DNA of 64,000 bases from Aurantimonas coralicida (GTDB taxonomy: Bacteria; Pseudomonadota; Alphaproteobacteria; Rhizobiales; Rhizobiaceae), in the NCBI GenBank assembly GCA_011050685.1, contig DRFF01000083.1, forward strand, positions 41,422 through 105,421. The letters run 5' to 3'. Position numbers and translations under genes: made by a program. How positions within the stretch are numbered: position 1 is the stretch's first letter; each line of letters begins with the position of its first letter. The notes under the pieces are model-generated. The model saw only the letters and a list, made by a program, of their open reading frames with translations. It was not told the origin of the DNA and did not search any database. Below, one piece after another: positions 26,918-37,509 of this stretch.

Positions 26918-27790
26918 ATGATCGGATGGCTGCGCGTCGGCTTCGTGGCCGCGACGCTCACCGCGCTCACCCTCGTGTTATGGCCGCTCCAGAGCCTGGC
27001 GATTGCGCGCGGCTGGAGCTTGGCACGTCGACTGCCCGTGATCTGGCACCGCATCGCCTGCACTGTCGCCGGTATCGAGGTCAAGATCGTCGGGCAGCCG
27101 AGCCAAGCCCATCCCTTGCTTCTTGTCGCCAATCACCAGTCCTGGGCCGACATCATGGTGCTCGGCAAGATCACGCCGCTGTCGTTCATCGCCAAGGCGG
27201 AGGTTCGGGACTGGCCGGCCTTCGGTCTGCTCGCCCGGCTCCAGCGCACCATCTTCGTGGAGCGGGAGGCACGCCGGCGCACCGGGGTCCAGGCCGACGC
27301 CATCGCCGAGCGGCTGACGGCCGGCGATGTCATGGTCTTGTTCGCCGAGGGCACGACCTCGGACGGCAACGAGGTGCTGCCGTTCAAGACCGCGCTGTTC
27401 GGCGCCGCCCAGTCGGCACTCCGCTTCTACAAGGCCCATGCGGTCGCCGTGCAGCCGGTGGCGATCGCCTATACCCACGCCAATGGCGTGCCGCTCGGCC
27501 GCTATTTTCGGCCGTTGGCCGCTTGGCCGGGCGCCGTCGAACTGGGGCCGCACCTTCTGACCTTTCTCAAGGAGGGCGCGATCCGGGTCGAGGTTTCGTT
27601 CGGCACGCCGATCCCCTTCGGCGAATCGTCCGATCGCAAGGTGGTAGCGCGCACGGCCGAGGCCAGCGTCCGAAACATGCTCGCGGCGAGCCTTCGCGGT
27701 CACAGAGCGGAGGCAAAAGACCGCTCCGAGCTGCGTGAAAATGATCGAGCGCTTGCGCCGCGTCATGATGCTGTCGATATATGGGTCTAA
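26918..27790 (+). CDS. PlsC-type lysophospholipid acyltransferase, possibly OlsA
   Basis: Membrane-bound acyltransferase of 290 residues with an N-terminal helix. The HX4D catalytic motif NHQSWAD is near residue 72, followed by VEREARRRTG and the FAEGTTS motif. It could make phosphatidic acid or finish ornithine lipid. In Sinorhizobium meliloti the ornithine lipid O-acyltransferase OlsA is, as I recall, encoded next to miaB exactly as here, and this window also has an OlsB-like gene, so OlsA is a serious candidate. A strong GGGGGG-type site precedes the ATG. Confidence 0.85.
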   Translation: MIGWLRVGFVAATLTALTLVLWPLQSLAIARGWSLARRLPVIWHRIACTVAGIEVKIVGQPSQAHPLLLVANHQSWADIMVLGKITPLSFIAKAEVRDWPAFGLLARLQRTIFVEREARRRTGVQADAIAERLTAGDVMVLFAEGTTSDGNEVLPFKTALFGAAQSALRFYKAHAVAVQPVAIAYTHANGVPLGRYFRPLAAWPGAVELGPHLLTFLKEGAIRVEVSFGTPIPFGESSDRKVVARTAEASVRNMLAASLRGHRAEAKDRSELRENDRALAPRHDAVDIWV

Positions 27791-27841
27791 TTCATCCCTG
27801 TCGGCGCCAAGCCGCCAGGCTCGGTCCGACCAGAAGGGCGC

Positions 27842-29263
27842 ATGACTGAAACGTTCGAAGCACGCGAGCCGGCGACGGCCGGGGACAACACCCGCAAAGT
27901 CTTCATCAAGACCTATGGCTGTCAGATGAACGTCTACGATTCCCAGCGCATGGGCGACGCGCTGGCGAAGGACGGCTATCGGCAGACGGAGACGATGGAG
28001 GACGCCGATCTCGTACTCCTGAACACCTGCCACATCCGCGAAAAGGCGGCGGAGAAGATTTATTCCGAACTCGGTCGCATTCGTCTCTTGAAGGCGGACA
28101 AGGCTTTGCGGGGCGAGGAACTGCGCGTCGGCGTCACCGGCTGTGTGGCCCAGGCCGAGGGCCGCGAGATCATCGACCGGGCGCCGGTCGTCGACCTGGT
28201 CATCGGCCCGCAGACCTATCACCGTCTGCCCGAGGCGCTCGCCCGCGTGGCTAAGGGCGACAAGGTCGTGGACACCGATTACGCCGTCGAGGACAAATTC
28301 GCACATCTGCCGCGCGCCGAGGCGCCGCAAATCCGCGCCCGCGGGGTGACGGCCTTTTTGACCGTTCAGGAAGGCTGCGACAAGTTTTGCACCTTTTGCG
28401 TGGTGCCCTATACGCGCGGCGCCGAAGTCTCCCGCTCGTTCGGCCAGATCATGGACGAGGCGCGTCGGCTGGCCGATGCCGGCGTGCGTGAGGTGACGCT
28501 GCTCGGCCAGAACGTCAACGCTTGGTCCGGCGAGGACGCCGCCGGCCGGCCGATTGCTCTTGGCGGCCTGTTGCGCGCGCTCGCCGAGATTCCCGGGCTT
28601 GGGCGGCTTCGCTATACGACGTCGCATCCGCGCGACATGGACGACGATCTCATCGCCGCCCATCGCGATTTGCCGACGCTGATGCCCTATCTGCATTTGC
28701 CGGTTCAGTCCGGCTCGGACCGCATCCTGAAGGCGATGAATCGCCGCCATACTGCGGCGGACTACTTGGCGCTGCTCGATCGGATTCGTGCCGCCCGGCC
28801 GGACATCGCCCTGTCCGGCGACTTCATCGTCGGTTTTCCCGGCGAGAGCGACGCGGATTTCGAGGCGACGATCCGCCTCGTCGAAACTGTCGGCTACGCC
28901 TCGGCCTTCTCGTTCAAATATTCCCCGCGTCCCGGCACGCCCGGCGCCGACATGGACGACCACGTCGATGAGGCGGTGAAATCGGAGCGGCTGCAGCGGT
29001 TGCAGGCGCTGTTGCGCGAGCAGCAGATGGCCTTCGCCGAAAGCCTCGTCGGCCGTGACGTCGAGATCCTGGTCGAAAAGCCAGGCCGCTATGTTCATCA
29101 GCGGGTCGGACGCTCGCCCTTCCTGCAGCCGGTGGTCGCCGCCGCCGATGTCGGCGAGATCGGCGATCTGGTAACGGTGCGCATTGCGGCGACGCTGCCG
29201 AATTCCCTGCTTGCCGAGGGCTCCGGGGCGGTTCGGGCCGGCGATGCGAGGAAGGTCGCGTGA
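27842..29263 (+). CDS. miaB: tRNA-2-methylthio-N6-dimethylallyladenosine synthase MiaB
   Basis: Radical-SAM methylthiotransferase that converts i6A37 to ms2i6A37. The 473-residue product has the UPF0004 domain with its three cluster cysteines (YGCQMN, NTCHIRE, GCVAQ). The radical-SAM motif is in [16 protein letters not shown], and a C-terminal TRAM domain ([14 protein letters not shown] and on) is present. Its stop overlaps the GTG start of phoH. Confidence 0.98.
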   Translation: MTETFEAREPATAGDNTRKVFIKTYGCQMNVYDSQRMGDALAKDGYRQTETMEDADLVLLNTCHIREKAAEKIYSELGRIRLLKADKALRGEELRVGVTGCVAQAEGREIIDRAPVVDLVIGPQTYHRLPEALARVAKGDKVVDTDYAVEDKFAHLPRAEAPQIRARGVTAFLTVQEGCDKFCTFCVVPYTRGAEVSRSFGQIMDEARRLADAGVREVTLLGQNVNAWSGEDAAGRPIALGGLLRALAEIPGLGRLRYTTSHPRDMDDDLIAAHRDLPTLMPYLHLPVQSGSDRILKAMNRRHTAADYLALLDRIRAARPDIALSGDFIVGFPGESDADFEATIRLVETVGYASAFSFKYSPRPGTPGADMDDHVDEAVKSERLQRLQALLREQQMAFAESLVGRDVEILVEKPGRYVHQRVGRSPFLQPVVAAADVGEIGDLVTVRIAATLPNSLLAEGSGAVRAGDARKVA

Positions 29264-30303
29264 GGGCCGAACGCGGAACCGCGCCCGCCTCCGGCGCATC
29301 GGATATGGCGCATATCGTGTTGACCTACGAGGACAACCGATTGGCAAGTTCGCTGTTCGGCCAGTTCGACGAGAATCTGGCCCTGATCGAGCAAAAGCTT
29401 GGCATCGATGCGCGGGCCCGTGGCAACAAGATCGAGATTCGCGGCGATCAGGTCGCCAGCGAGCAGGCCCGTCGCTCGCTGGACTATCTCTATGAGCGGC
29501 TGCAGGTCGGCCACGAGATCGGCAAGAACGACGTCGAGGGCGCCATTCGCATGGCGATCGCCCAGGACGACCAGCTCTATTTGCCGACGCTCGAAAAGAA
29601 GGGGCGCATGTCGCTCGCGCAGATTTCGACGCGCCGCCGCACGATCCACGCCAGGACGCCGACCCAGGACGCCTATATGCGGGCTCTGGAGCGGTCGGAG
29701 CTCGTCTTTGGGGTGGGCCCGGCCGGCACCGGCAAGACCTATCTCGCGGTCGCTCATGCGGCGATGCTGCTGGAGCGCGGTCAGGTCGAGCGGATCATCC
29801 TGTCGCGGCCGGCGGTCGAGGCCGGTGAGCGGCTCGGCTTCCTGCCGGGCGACATGAAGGAGAAGGTCGATCCGTATCTGCGCCCGCTTTACGATGCGCT
29901 TTACGACATGATTCCGGCCGAGAAGGTGGAGCGCGCTCTGGCGGCGGGCGCGATCGAGATCGCCCCGCTCGCCTTCATGCGCGGCCGCACGCTGTCCCAT
30001 GCCGCGGTGATTCTCGACGAGGCGCAGAACACAACCACGATGCAGATGAAGATGTTCCTGACTCGTCTGGGCGAGAATGCCCGCATGGTGGTGACGGGCG
30101 ACCCCTCCCAGGTGGATTTGCCGCCTGGCCAGAAATCCGGCCTCATCGAGGCGCTCCGCATTCTGGAAAAGGTGCCGAGCGCGGTCACGGTTCGCTTTGA
30201 AGCGAAGGACGTGGTGCGCCATCCGCTGGTTCAGGCAATTGTCGAGGCTTACGAGGAGGATGCGGTGCGCCATCGTGCGTCGGCCAACCCGCTGGACAGA
30301 TAG
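29260..30303 (+). CDS. phoH: PhoH-like ATPase
   Basis: Predicted RNA-linked P-loop ATPase of 347 residues, conserved next to ybeY and probably acting with it in rRNA maturation. An N-terminal KH-like part (residues 20-100) leads to the PhoH domain with Walker A GPAGTGKT near 153, [16 protein letters not shown] and Walker [13 protein letters not shown]. The GTG at 29260 overlaps the miaB stop and has GAGGAAGG just upstream. An ATG at residue 16 is an alternative start. Confidence 0.95.
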   Translation: MRAERGTAPASGASDMAHIVLTYEDNRLASSLFGQFDENLALIEQKLGIDARARGNKIEIRGDQVASEQARRSLDYLYERLQVGHEIGKNDVEGAIRMAIAQDDQLYLPTLEKKGRMSLAQISTRRRTIHARTPTQDAYMRALERSELVFGVGPAGTGKTYLAVAHAAMLLERGQVERIILSRPAVEAGERLGFLPGDMKEKVDPYLRPLYDALYDMIPAEKVERALAAGAIEIAPLAFMRGRTLSHAAVILDEAQNTTTMQMKMFLTRLGENARMVVTGDPSQVDLPPGQKSGLIEALRILEKVPSAVTVRFEAKDVVRHPLVQAIVEAYEEDAVRHRASANPLDR

Positions 30304-30857
30304 TGCGATCGGGAAAATCAGGATCCGTTCTGTATAAAGGGCTGACGGTCGCCCTTTCGATCGAGGCGACGGAGTGGGAAGCGGCGGGGCTCGGCGATGT
30401 CTCGGCGATGGCGCATGGCGTTTTCGCCGCGGCGGCCGGGCGGATTGGCCTGCCGGAGGATCTGCAAAGCGAAATCGCCGTGACGCTGGCCGACGACGAG
30501 ACCGTGCGCGCCGCCAATGCCGAATGGCGCGGCAAGGATCGCCCGACCAACATCCTGTCGTTTCCGATGGCCCATCTTGCGCCCGGCGATCGTCCGGGGC
30601 CGCTGTGCGGCGATCTTCTGCTGGCCTTTCAGACCGTGCAGCGAGAGGCTTGCGCCGAAGGCAAGCGCCTCGCCGACCATGTCCGCCACCTTCTGGTGCA
30701 TGGCTTTTTGCATCTCATGGGCTTCGATCACATCGACGAAGCGGAGGCCGAGGCGATGGAGACGCTGGAGATCGCGATCCTCGCCGACCTCGGCATTGCG
30801 GACCCCTATCGCGAAAGCCTCGAAAATCCCCCAAAGCCGGTTATGATGGCCGACTGA
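30303..30857 (+). CDS. ybeY: Endoribonuclease YbeY (rRNA maturation factor)
   Basis: Zinc-dependent single-strand RNase needed for 16S rRNA 3' processing and ribosome quality control. The 184-residue product has the metal site HGFLHLMGFDH (H3xH5xH) near residue 140 and the preceding NILSFPM block. The GTG start shares a base with the phoH stop. phoH-ybeY-corC order is conserved broadly. Confidence 0.96.
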   Translation: MRSGKSGSVLYKGLTVALSIEATEWEAAGLGDVSAMAHGVFAAAAGRIGLPEDLQSEIAVTLADDETVRAANAEWRGKDRPTNILSFPMAHLAPGDRPGPLCGDLLLAFQTVQREACAEGKRLADHVRHLLVHGFLHLMGFDHIDEAEAEAMETLEIAILADLGIADPYRESLENPPKPVMMAD

Positions 30858-30860
30858 ACG

Positions 30861-31952
30861 ATGAGTGAGACGATGAACATTCAGACGCACGCGACGGGTC
30901 CGAACGACCACGACGCGGTAGACGCCGCCGAGGATGGCGGCGAGCGAGGCGCTGGCGACGACCGAAGTCGGCGCGGCGGAAAACCCAGAAAAGAGCGGGG
31001 ATTTATCGGCGCTCTTGTCCACCGGCTGCGACCGCGCATGCCCAATCTGATGCGCGAGGATCTGACCCAGGCGCTGCTCGAGCCGGGGCACGGCGAAGGG
31101 GCCTTCTCCCCCGAAGAACGCGCCATGCTGAACAACATTCTGCGGTTGCGGGAGGTCCGGGTCGAAGACGTCATGGTTCCGCGGGCCGACATCCAGGCGG
31201 TCGAGATCACGACCACGCTCGGCGAATTGATGAAGCAGTTCGAGGCGAGCGGCCACTCGCGCATGCCGGTCTATGGCGAGAGCCTCGACGATCCGCGCGG
31301 GATGATCCACATCCGCGATGTCGTGGGCCACATCACGCGGGTTGCCCGTCCCGCCAAATCCAACGGCGGCGATAGCCAGCCGGCCAAGAAACCCCGGTCG
31401 GGGCTCGATCTTCGGCAGATTAACCTGGCCCGGCGCGTCGCCGATCTCGGCATCATCCGCACGGTGCTCTTCGTTCCGCCCTCCATGCTCGCCTCGGACC
31501 TGATGGCGCGGATGCAGGCGATGCGCACGCAGATGGCGCTGGTCATCGACGAATATGGCGGCACTGACGGGTTGGTCTCGCTGGAGGACATCATCGAAAT
31601 GGTCGTGGGCAATATCGAGGACGAGCATGACGACGAACCGGCGATGATCACCGAGAGCGGCGACGGCATCTATTATGCCGACGCCAAGGCCGATCTCGAC
31701 GAGGTCAAGAAACTGGTCGGTGATGATTTCGACATCAGCGAATATGAGGACGAAGCCGACACGATTGGCGGTCTGCTGTTCTCCGAACTCGGGCGAATTC
31801 CGGCCAGGGGCGAAGTCGTCCAGGCGGTCCCGGGCTTTGAATTCCAGGTCCTCGACGCCGACCCGCGGCGCGTGCGTCGGGTGCGGATCGTCCGCTTCCA
31901 GCAGGGGGAAAAGCGCCGTCGCATCGTCGAAGGACTGGCGGATGCGCCTTGA
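30861..31952 (+). CDS. CorC/HlyC-family CBS-domain protein
   Basis: Hemolysin-family protein of 363 residues linked to magnesium and cobalt efflux in enterobacteria. It has a disordered, charged N-terminus, then VRVEDVMVPRADIQAVEI marking the CBS pair (about residues 95-250, ending LVIDEYGGTDGLVSLEDI) and a C-terminal CorC_HlyC domain (DTIGGLLFSELGRIP). It has no membrane helices, as in CorC. It starts 3 bases after ybeY. Confidence 0.92.
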   Translation: MSETMNIQTHATGPNDHDAVDAAEDGGERGAGDDRSRRGGKPRKERGFIGALVHRLRPRMPNLMREDLTQALLEPGHGEGAFSPEERAMLNNILRLREVRVEDVMVPRADIQAVEITTTLGELMKQFEASGHSRMPVYGESLDDPRGMIHIRDVVGHITRVARPAKSNGGDSQPAKKPRSGLDLRQINLARRVADLGIIRTVLFVPPSMLASDLMARMQAMRTQMALVIDEYGGTDGLVSLEDIIEMVVGNIEDEHDDEPAMITESGDGIYYADAKADLDEVKKLVGDDFDISEYEDEADTIGGLLFSELGRIPARGEVVQAVPGFEFQVLDADPRRVRRVRIVRFQQGEKRRRIVEGLADAP

Positions 31953-32067
31953 GGAGGACATGGTTTCGTCGTCTGCCGGACGGAAATCGCCGCGACGGTG
32001 ACGTTTCGCTAGCGGTCCATTCGGGGCGGGAACGGTCAGGATTCGTCGACAGCATTTGGGGGGCAAT

Positions 32068-33774
32068 GTGAGCGTCATCTCTCGACGTGACGGACGCCAG
32101 CGCGAGGGGGGCCTCCTGGATCGGCTGGCCGGTTGGGTCTTGCTGCTGGAGGGCTGGCGCCGCGTCGTCCTGACCATCGCCGCCGGTGCCCTGTGTACAT
32201 TCGCGCTGCCGCCGTACAATTTTCCGGCGGTCGGCTTTGTTGGCTTTCCATTGCTCGTCTGGCTGCTCGACGGTGTCGTCGTCGATCCTGGCCGCTCGCT
32301 GATCCGCCGCATGGCGCCGGCCTTTGTCACCGGATGGCTGTTCGGCTTCGGATACTTCGTCGCCGGCTTGTGGTGGCTGGGGGCGGCCATGCTGGTCGAT
32401 GCGGCGGCCTTCGCCGCTTTCATCCCGCTCGCGGTTCTGGGGCTGCCCGCCATCCTGGCGATCTATTATGGTCTGGCGGCCGTGCTCGCCCGGCTTGTCT
32501 GGGGCGACAGCGCCCTGCGCATTTTCGCGCTGGCAGGCGCTTTCGCGCTGTTTGAGTATCTGCGCGCCATTCTCTTCACCGGCTTTCCCTGGAACGAGAT
32601 CGGCGTGATGGCCGCGCCGGTGCCGCTGCTGATGCAGACGTCGAGCCTGGTCGGGGTCCACGGCCTGACGCTGCTTGCCGTCATCGTATTTTCCAGCCCA
32701 GCCGTTCTCATCGACCGCCGCGGGCGTGGTCCCGTGCTGGTGGTCGCCTCCGCGCTCCTTATCTTCCACCTGGGGTTCGGCTTCTGGCGAATGCAGGTGA
32801 ATCCGACCGAATTCGTCGAGAACGTGCGGCTGCGGGTGGTTCAGCCGAACATCGAACAATCGCTGAAATGGGAAGCGACCCAGGCCGAGTCGATCTTCGA
32901 TCGGCATATCCGCTTGACCGAGGCGCGGGCGGAGCCCTCCACGGTCCCCGGCGCGACCATCGCGCTATCGTCCGATACCAAGGCGCCCGCGATCGGCGCG
33001 GCACTGCCGCCGCCGAAGACCCTCGTCATCTGGCCGGAATCCTCGTTTCCCTTTCTCTTGACCGAGCGGCCCGATGCGATCGCCCGCATCGCCGACACGC
33101 TGCAACCGAACGAAACGCTGATTGCCGGCGCGGCCCGCATCGAAGGCCCGGACATTGCGACCTCGCGGGTCTACAATTCGGTCTATGTCATCGACGACGA
33201 GGGCGAGATCGTCGCGGCACGCGACAAGACCCATCTCGTCCCCTTCGGAGAATATCTCCCGTTCCAGGAATTTCTGGAAGGCTTCGGCCTGTCGCAACTG
33301 GCCGAGATGCCGGGGGGGTTCTCCGCCGGAGCCGCGCGCGCCAAGGTGGCGCTCGATGGCGCTCCTTCGTTCCTGCCGCTGATTTGCTACGAGATCATCT
33401 TTCCAGGCGAGATCGACGTGGGAACGGCCGAAACGCGGCCCGGCTTCCTCGTCAATGATACCAACGATGCCTGGTACGGAGCGACGCCGGGTCCCTACCA
33501 GCACCTGCGTCTCGCAGAACTCACCTCGGTCGCGGTCGGCCTACCGCTCGTGCGCAGTGCGAACACCGGGATCTCCGTCGTCAACGACTCCTACGGCCGG
33601 CAGATCGGCGGTCTGGCGCTTGGATCGACCGGCACGATCGAGGTCGGATTGCCGCGCGCGGGTGCCCCCACGCTTTTCGCGCGCTTCGCAAGCCTGCCGT
33701 TTTGGCTTGCATTCGCAATAACATGGGCTGCCGCAGTGGTATCCCGGTTAAGGATGCGCGCGAGGATTGATTGA
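32068..33774 (+). CDS. lnt: Apolipoprotein N-acyltransferase Lnt
   Basis: Adds the third acyl chain to lipoproteins on the periplasmic side of the inner membrane. The 568-residue product has about seven N-terminal membrane helices, then a nitrilase-type domain with the catalytic triad Glu in WPESSFPF, Lys in DKTHLVPFGEYLP and Cys in ICYEIIFPGE. A last membrane helix lies near the C-terminus. I chose GTG at 32068, which has GGGGGG 4 bases upstream; a TTG at 32056 is less likely. With lspA also in the window, two of the three lipoprotein-maturation enzymes are present. Confidence 0.95.
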   Translation: MSVISRRDGRQREGGLLDRLAGWVLLLEGWRRVVLTIAAGALCTFALPPYNFPAVGFVGFPLLVWLLDGVVVDPGRSLIRRMAPAFVTGWLFGFGYFVAGLWWLGAAMLVDAAAFAAFIPLAVLGLPAILAIYYGLAAVLARLVWGDSALRIFALAGAFALFEYLRAILFTGFPWNEIGVMAAPVPLLMQTSSLVGVHGLTLLAVIVFSSPAVLIDRRGRGPVLVVASALLIFHLGFGFWRMQVNPTEFVENVRLRVVQPNIEQSLKWEATQAESIFDRHIRLTEARAEPSTVPGATIALSSDTKAPAIGAALPPPKTLVIWPESSFPFLLTERPDAIARIADTLQPNETLIAGAARIEGPDIATSRVYNSVYVIDDEGEIVAARDKTHLVPFGEYLPFQEFLEGFGLSQLAEMPGGFSAGAARAKVALDGAPSFLPLICYEIIFPGEIDVGTAETRPGFLVNDTNDAWYGATPGPYQHLRLAELTSVAVGLPLVRSANTGISVVNDSYGRQIGGLALGSTGTIEVGLPRAGAPTLFARFASLPFWLAFAITWAAAVVSRLRMRARID

Positions 33775-33927
33775 CTCTGCGGCCATGCACCGCCTACCCC
33801 CTGCGCACGATGTGAATTGTGACAAATGCCTAGTCAACCAAACGATCAATTTCTGGAATGACTGGGAGGGGGTTCAGGCCACACGGATGACGGCCTGGAG
33901 ATGCGCAGAGACGAAAAGGCCGATCCG

Positions 33928-34362
33928 ATGATCGAGAACAAGAAGAAGCCGAATCCGGTCGATACGCATGTCGGTTCGCGCGTACGTTTGCGTCGCACCA
34001 TGCTCGGGATGAGCCAGGAGAAATTGGGCGAGAGCCTCGGCATTACCTTCCAGCAGATCCAGAAATACGAGAAGGGCACCAATCGTATCGGGGCAAGCCG
34101 GCTGCAGCGCATATCCGAGGTCCTGAACGTCCCGGTCGCGTTCTTCTTCGAGGATGTTCCAGGCAGTTCGCCCGGTAAGAATGGGCTGCATGAACCGTCC
34201 GGGCCGGACTACGTGGTCGACTTTCTCTCCTCCTCCGAAGGGCTCCAGTTGAACCGCGCCTTCGTCAAGATCGGGGACCCCAAGGTCCGGCGCCGCATCA
34301 TCGAACTCGTGCGGACCCTGGCCGACACCTCCGAGCCGGACGACAAGCCGCGCAGCGAGTAA
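33928..34362 (+). CDS. XRE/Cro-type HTH transcriptional regulator
   Basis: A 144-residue DNA-binding protein with a helix-turn-helix at about residues 15-70 (GSRVRLRRTMLGMSQEKLGE, then SLGITFQQIQKYEKGTNRIG). A C-terminal tail contains VDFLSSSEGLQLNRAF and VRRRIIELVRTLAD. This regulator is found between lnt and metK in many Hyphomicrobiales, but its targets are not evident here. The ATG at 33928 fits the family start; an earlier ATG at 33901 has its GGAG directly abutting and is less suitable. Confidence 0.9.
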   Translation: MIENKKKPNPVDTHVGSRVRLRRTMLGMSQEKLGESLGITFQQIQKYEKGTNRIGASRLQRISEVLNVPVAFFFEDVPGSSPGKNGLHEPSGPDYVVDFLSSSEGLQLNRAFVKIGDPKVRRRIIELVRTLADTSEPDDKPRSE

Positions 34363-34404
34363 ATCGCGCCGGCGGGACACGCCGCACTTGACCTTCCACC
34401 CTCG

Positions 34405-34433
34405 TTGCCCCACACCGCACCGCGCAATATATG
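34405..34433 (+). promoter_or_regulatory. Candidate metK promoter
   Basis: TTGCCC (34405-34410) and TATATG (34428-34433) are 17 bases apart, about 112 bases upstream of the metK ATG. The leader between them and metK shows no SAM riboswitch that I can recognise. Confidence 0.4.
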
Positions 34434-34544
34434 TGTCGGGAACCCAATCTCCCGCCACGCAGCTTTTCGTCCCGTCGAACCATCGCGCTGTTGAACGGCT
34501 GCGGAGTTGAGACGGGCGATTCCCGGAATCGAAGAGGGGTAAAG

Positions 34545-35810
<1,266 letters not shown>

Positions 35811-35816
35811 GAGACG

Positions 35817-36518
35817 ATGTCGGCGCGGGACCATCCACAGCGATCACGCGAAGCGTTTTTCGGCCGCCTGAAGGGGCCGAGGCTGCGCCCGCGGCAAGCC
35901 GAACTCGTCGAGAGCTTCCTGCCGCGCCTGCGGCTGGACCTCGCCGAGCCGGCTCCGACCGATCTTCGCGAGCTGTTCGCCGAGCCCATCGAGGCGGTCC
36001 GCCTCGAGATCGGCTTCGGTGGCGGCGAGCATCTCCATCAGGAAAGCGGTCGCTTTCCTCACACGGGCTTCATCGGCGTCGAGCCTTTCGTCAACGGCAT
36101 GGCCAAGCTGCTCGGCCGGCTGCCGGAATCGCCCCGCCCGAATCTGCGGCTTTATGACGACGACGCGACGCGGTTGCTCGACTGGCTGCCTGATGCGAGT
36201 CTCGCCGGGATCGACCTTTTCTATCCGGACCCCTGGCCGAAGAAGAAGCATTTCAAGCGCCGCTTCGTCAGTGCCCGCAACCTTGATCGCATGGCCCGCG
36301 TCCTCAAGCCGGGAGCGTTGTTCCGTTTCGCCTCCGACATCCAAACCTATGTCGACTGGACGCTCCATCACTGCGGCGACCATCCCGATCTCGCCTGGAC
36401 GGCGCGCCGCGCCGCCGACTGGCATACCCCCTTCGAAGCCTGGCCGGGAACACGTTACGAGGCCAAGGCGATCCGCGAAGGCCGCCGCCCCGCCTACCTG
36501 ACCTTCCGGCGGCGATGA
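35817..36518 (+). CDS. trmB: tRNA (guanine-N7-)-methyltransferase TrmB
   Basis: Methylates G46 of tRNAs. The 233-residue product has the SAM-binding [11 protein letters not shown], the catalytic-loop [19 protein letters not shown] and the C-terminal GTRYEAKA typical of TrmB. It begins 6 bases after metK and is probably co-transcribed with it. A terminator-like hairpin follows about 110 bases downstream. Confidence 0.97.
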   Translation: MSARDHPQRSREAFFGRLKGPRLRPRQAELVESFLPRLRLDLAEPAPTDLRELFAEPIEAVRLEIGFGGGEHLHQESGRFPHTGFIGVEPFVNGMAKLLGRLPESPRPNLRLYDDDATRLLDWLPDASLAGIDLFYPDPWPKKKHFKRRFVSARNLDRMARVLKPGALFRFASDIQTYVDWTLHHCGDHPDLAWTARRAADWHTPFEAWPGTRYEAKAIREGRRPAYLTFRRR

Positions 36519-36626
36519 CGCGACGGCGGTCGCGCCGCGGACTTTCCCATCTTCGCCACGAGAAACGCTTGATGCATAAGTCCAAAGAGCGTATAGAGCG
36601 GACAAATTCTCTGCGATGCGATCGTG

Positions 36627-36657
36627 AGAGTGGGTCCTGCCGGTCCCGCTCTTTTTT
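36627..36657 (+). terminator. Rho-independent terminator or attenuator before rimP
   Basis: An 11-bp stem (36627-36637 with 36642-36652, one wobble and one mismatch) and loop TGCC is followed by a T run to 36657. It lies between trmB and rimP and could end the metK-trmB transcript or attenuate transcription into rimP-nusA-infB. Confidence 0.75.
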
Positions 36658-36780
36658 GTTACCGGGGGTCCGGTTTCATGATCGGGCGGGCTTCGGGAAC
36701 GTTGCGCGGATCGGCGGAGACACACGCAACTGGGCATGATCCGGCAGGATCGAACCGCCCCGCAGCCTTATCGGAGCACC

Positions 36781-37383
36781 GTGACGACCGCAGCTGATCG
36801 CCTCGTGAAAGAGCAAGGACTGGAAGCCCGCATCGCCGCGATTATCGAGCCGGCGATCGAGCAGATCGGTTATCGTCTGGTCCGTGTCCGGATTTCCGGC
36901 CTGAACGGGATGACCGTGCAGATCATGGCGGAGCGCCCGGACGGCACGATGACGGTCGAGGGCTGCGAGGCTGTCTCGCGGGCGATCTCGCCGGTGCTCG
37001 ACGTCGACGATCCGGTCGACAAGGCCTATCATCTGGAAGTGTCCTCGCCGGGCATCGATCGACCGCTCGTGCGCAAGAGCGATTTCGAGACCTGGGCCGG
37101 TTTTCTCATGAAGCTCGAGACGAGCCGGCTGATCAACGAGCGCAAGCGCTACCGCGGTCTGATCGTCAAAGTGAGCGACGAGGCGATCACCATCGAGCGC
37201 GACAAGCCGGCCGAGGGCGAGGAGAGCTCGGTGGAAATTCCCTTCGATGCCATCGGCGAAGCTCGGCTGATCTTGACCGACGATTTGGTCGAAGCGTCGC
37301 TGAAGGCCGACAAGGCCGCGCGCAAGGCCGGTGGGGACAACGCGGACGACGACGAGGCTGGCGCGGCCGACAGCGGCCACTGA
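36781..37383 (+). CDS. rimP: Ribosome maturation factor RimP
   Basis: Needed for assembly of the 30S subunit. The 200-residue product has the RimP pattern: [35 protein letters not shown], the conserved [19 protein letters not shown] and a C-terminal SH3-like part. It has an acidic, low-complexity tail. I prefer GTG at 36781 with GGAG 4 bases before it; an in-frame ATG at 36736 gives 15 more residues and cannot be excluded. It opens the rimP-nusA-ylxR-infB run. Confidence 0.95.
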   Translation: MTTAADRLVKEQGLEARIAAIIEPAIEQIGYRLVRVRISGLNGMTVQIMAERPDGTMTVEGCEAVSRAISPVLDVDDPVDKAYHLEVSSPGIDRPLVRKSDFETWAGFLMKLETSRLINERKRYRGLIVKVSDEAITIERDKPAEGEESSVEIPFDAIGEARLILTDDLVEASLKADKAARKAGGDNADDDEAGAADSGH

Positions 37384-37509
37384 GGTTTCGACGCCCGGCG
37401 GGGTCACTCCGCCGAGGCGAAGGATTAGACGGCGGCGGCGATCCGCCAGGAATTTGATGAGGTCGGGCGCGGTAGATGCGGCGAGCGACCGAAGGTCAGG
37501 AGAAAGAGT

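Noticed and set aside
26978..29347. Long open frame opposite plsC and miaB
   Set aside because: Shadow frame with skewed composition; miaB and its cysteine motifs are on the plus strand.
34363..34544. SAM riboswitch before metK
   Set aside because: The 182-base leader does not show a SAM-II, SAM/SAH or other aptamer pattern that I can recognise; only a promoter-like pair is noted.
36515..36739. Short arginine-rich open frame between trmB and rimP
   Set aside because: It runs through the terminator hairpin and has shadow-like composition.
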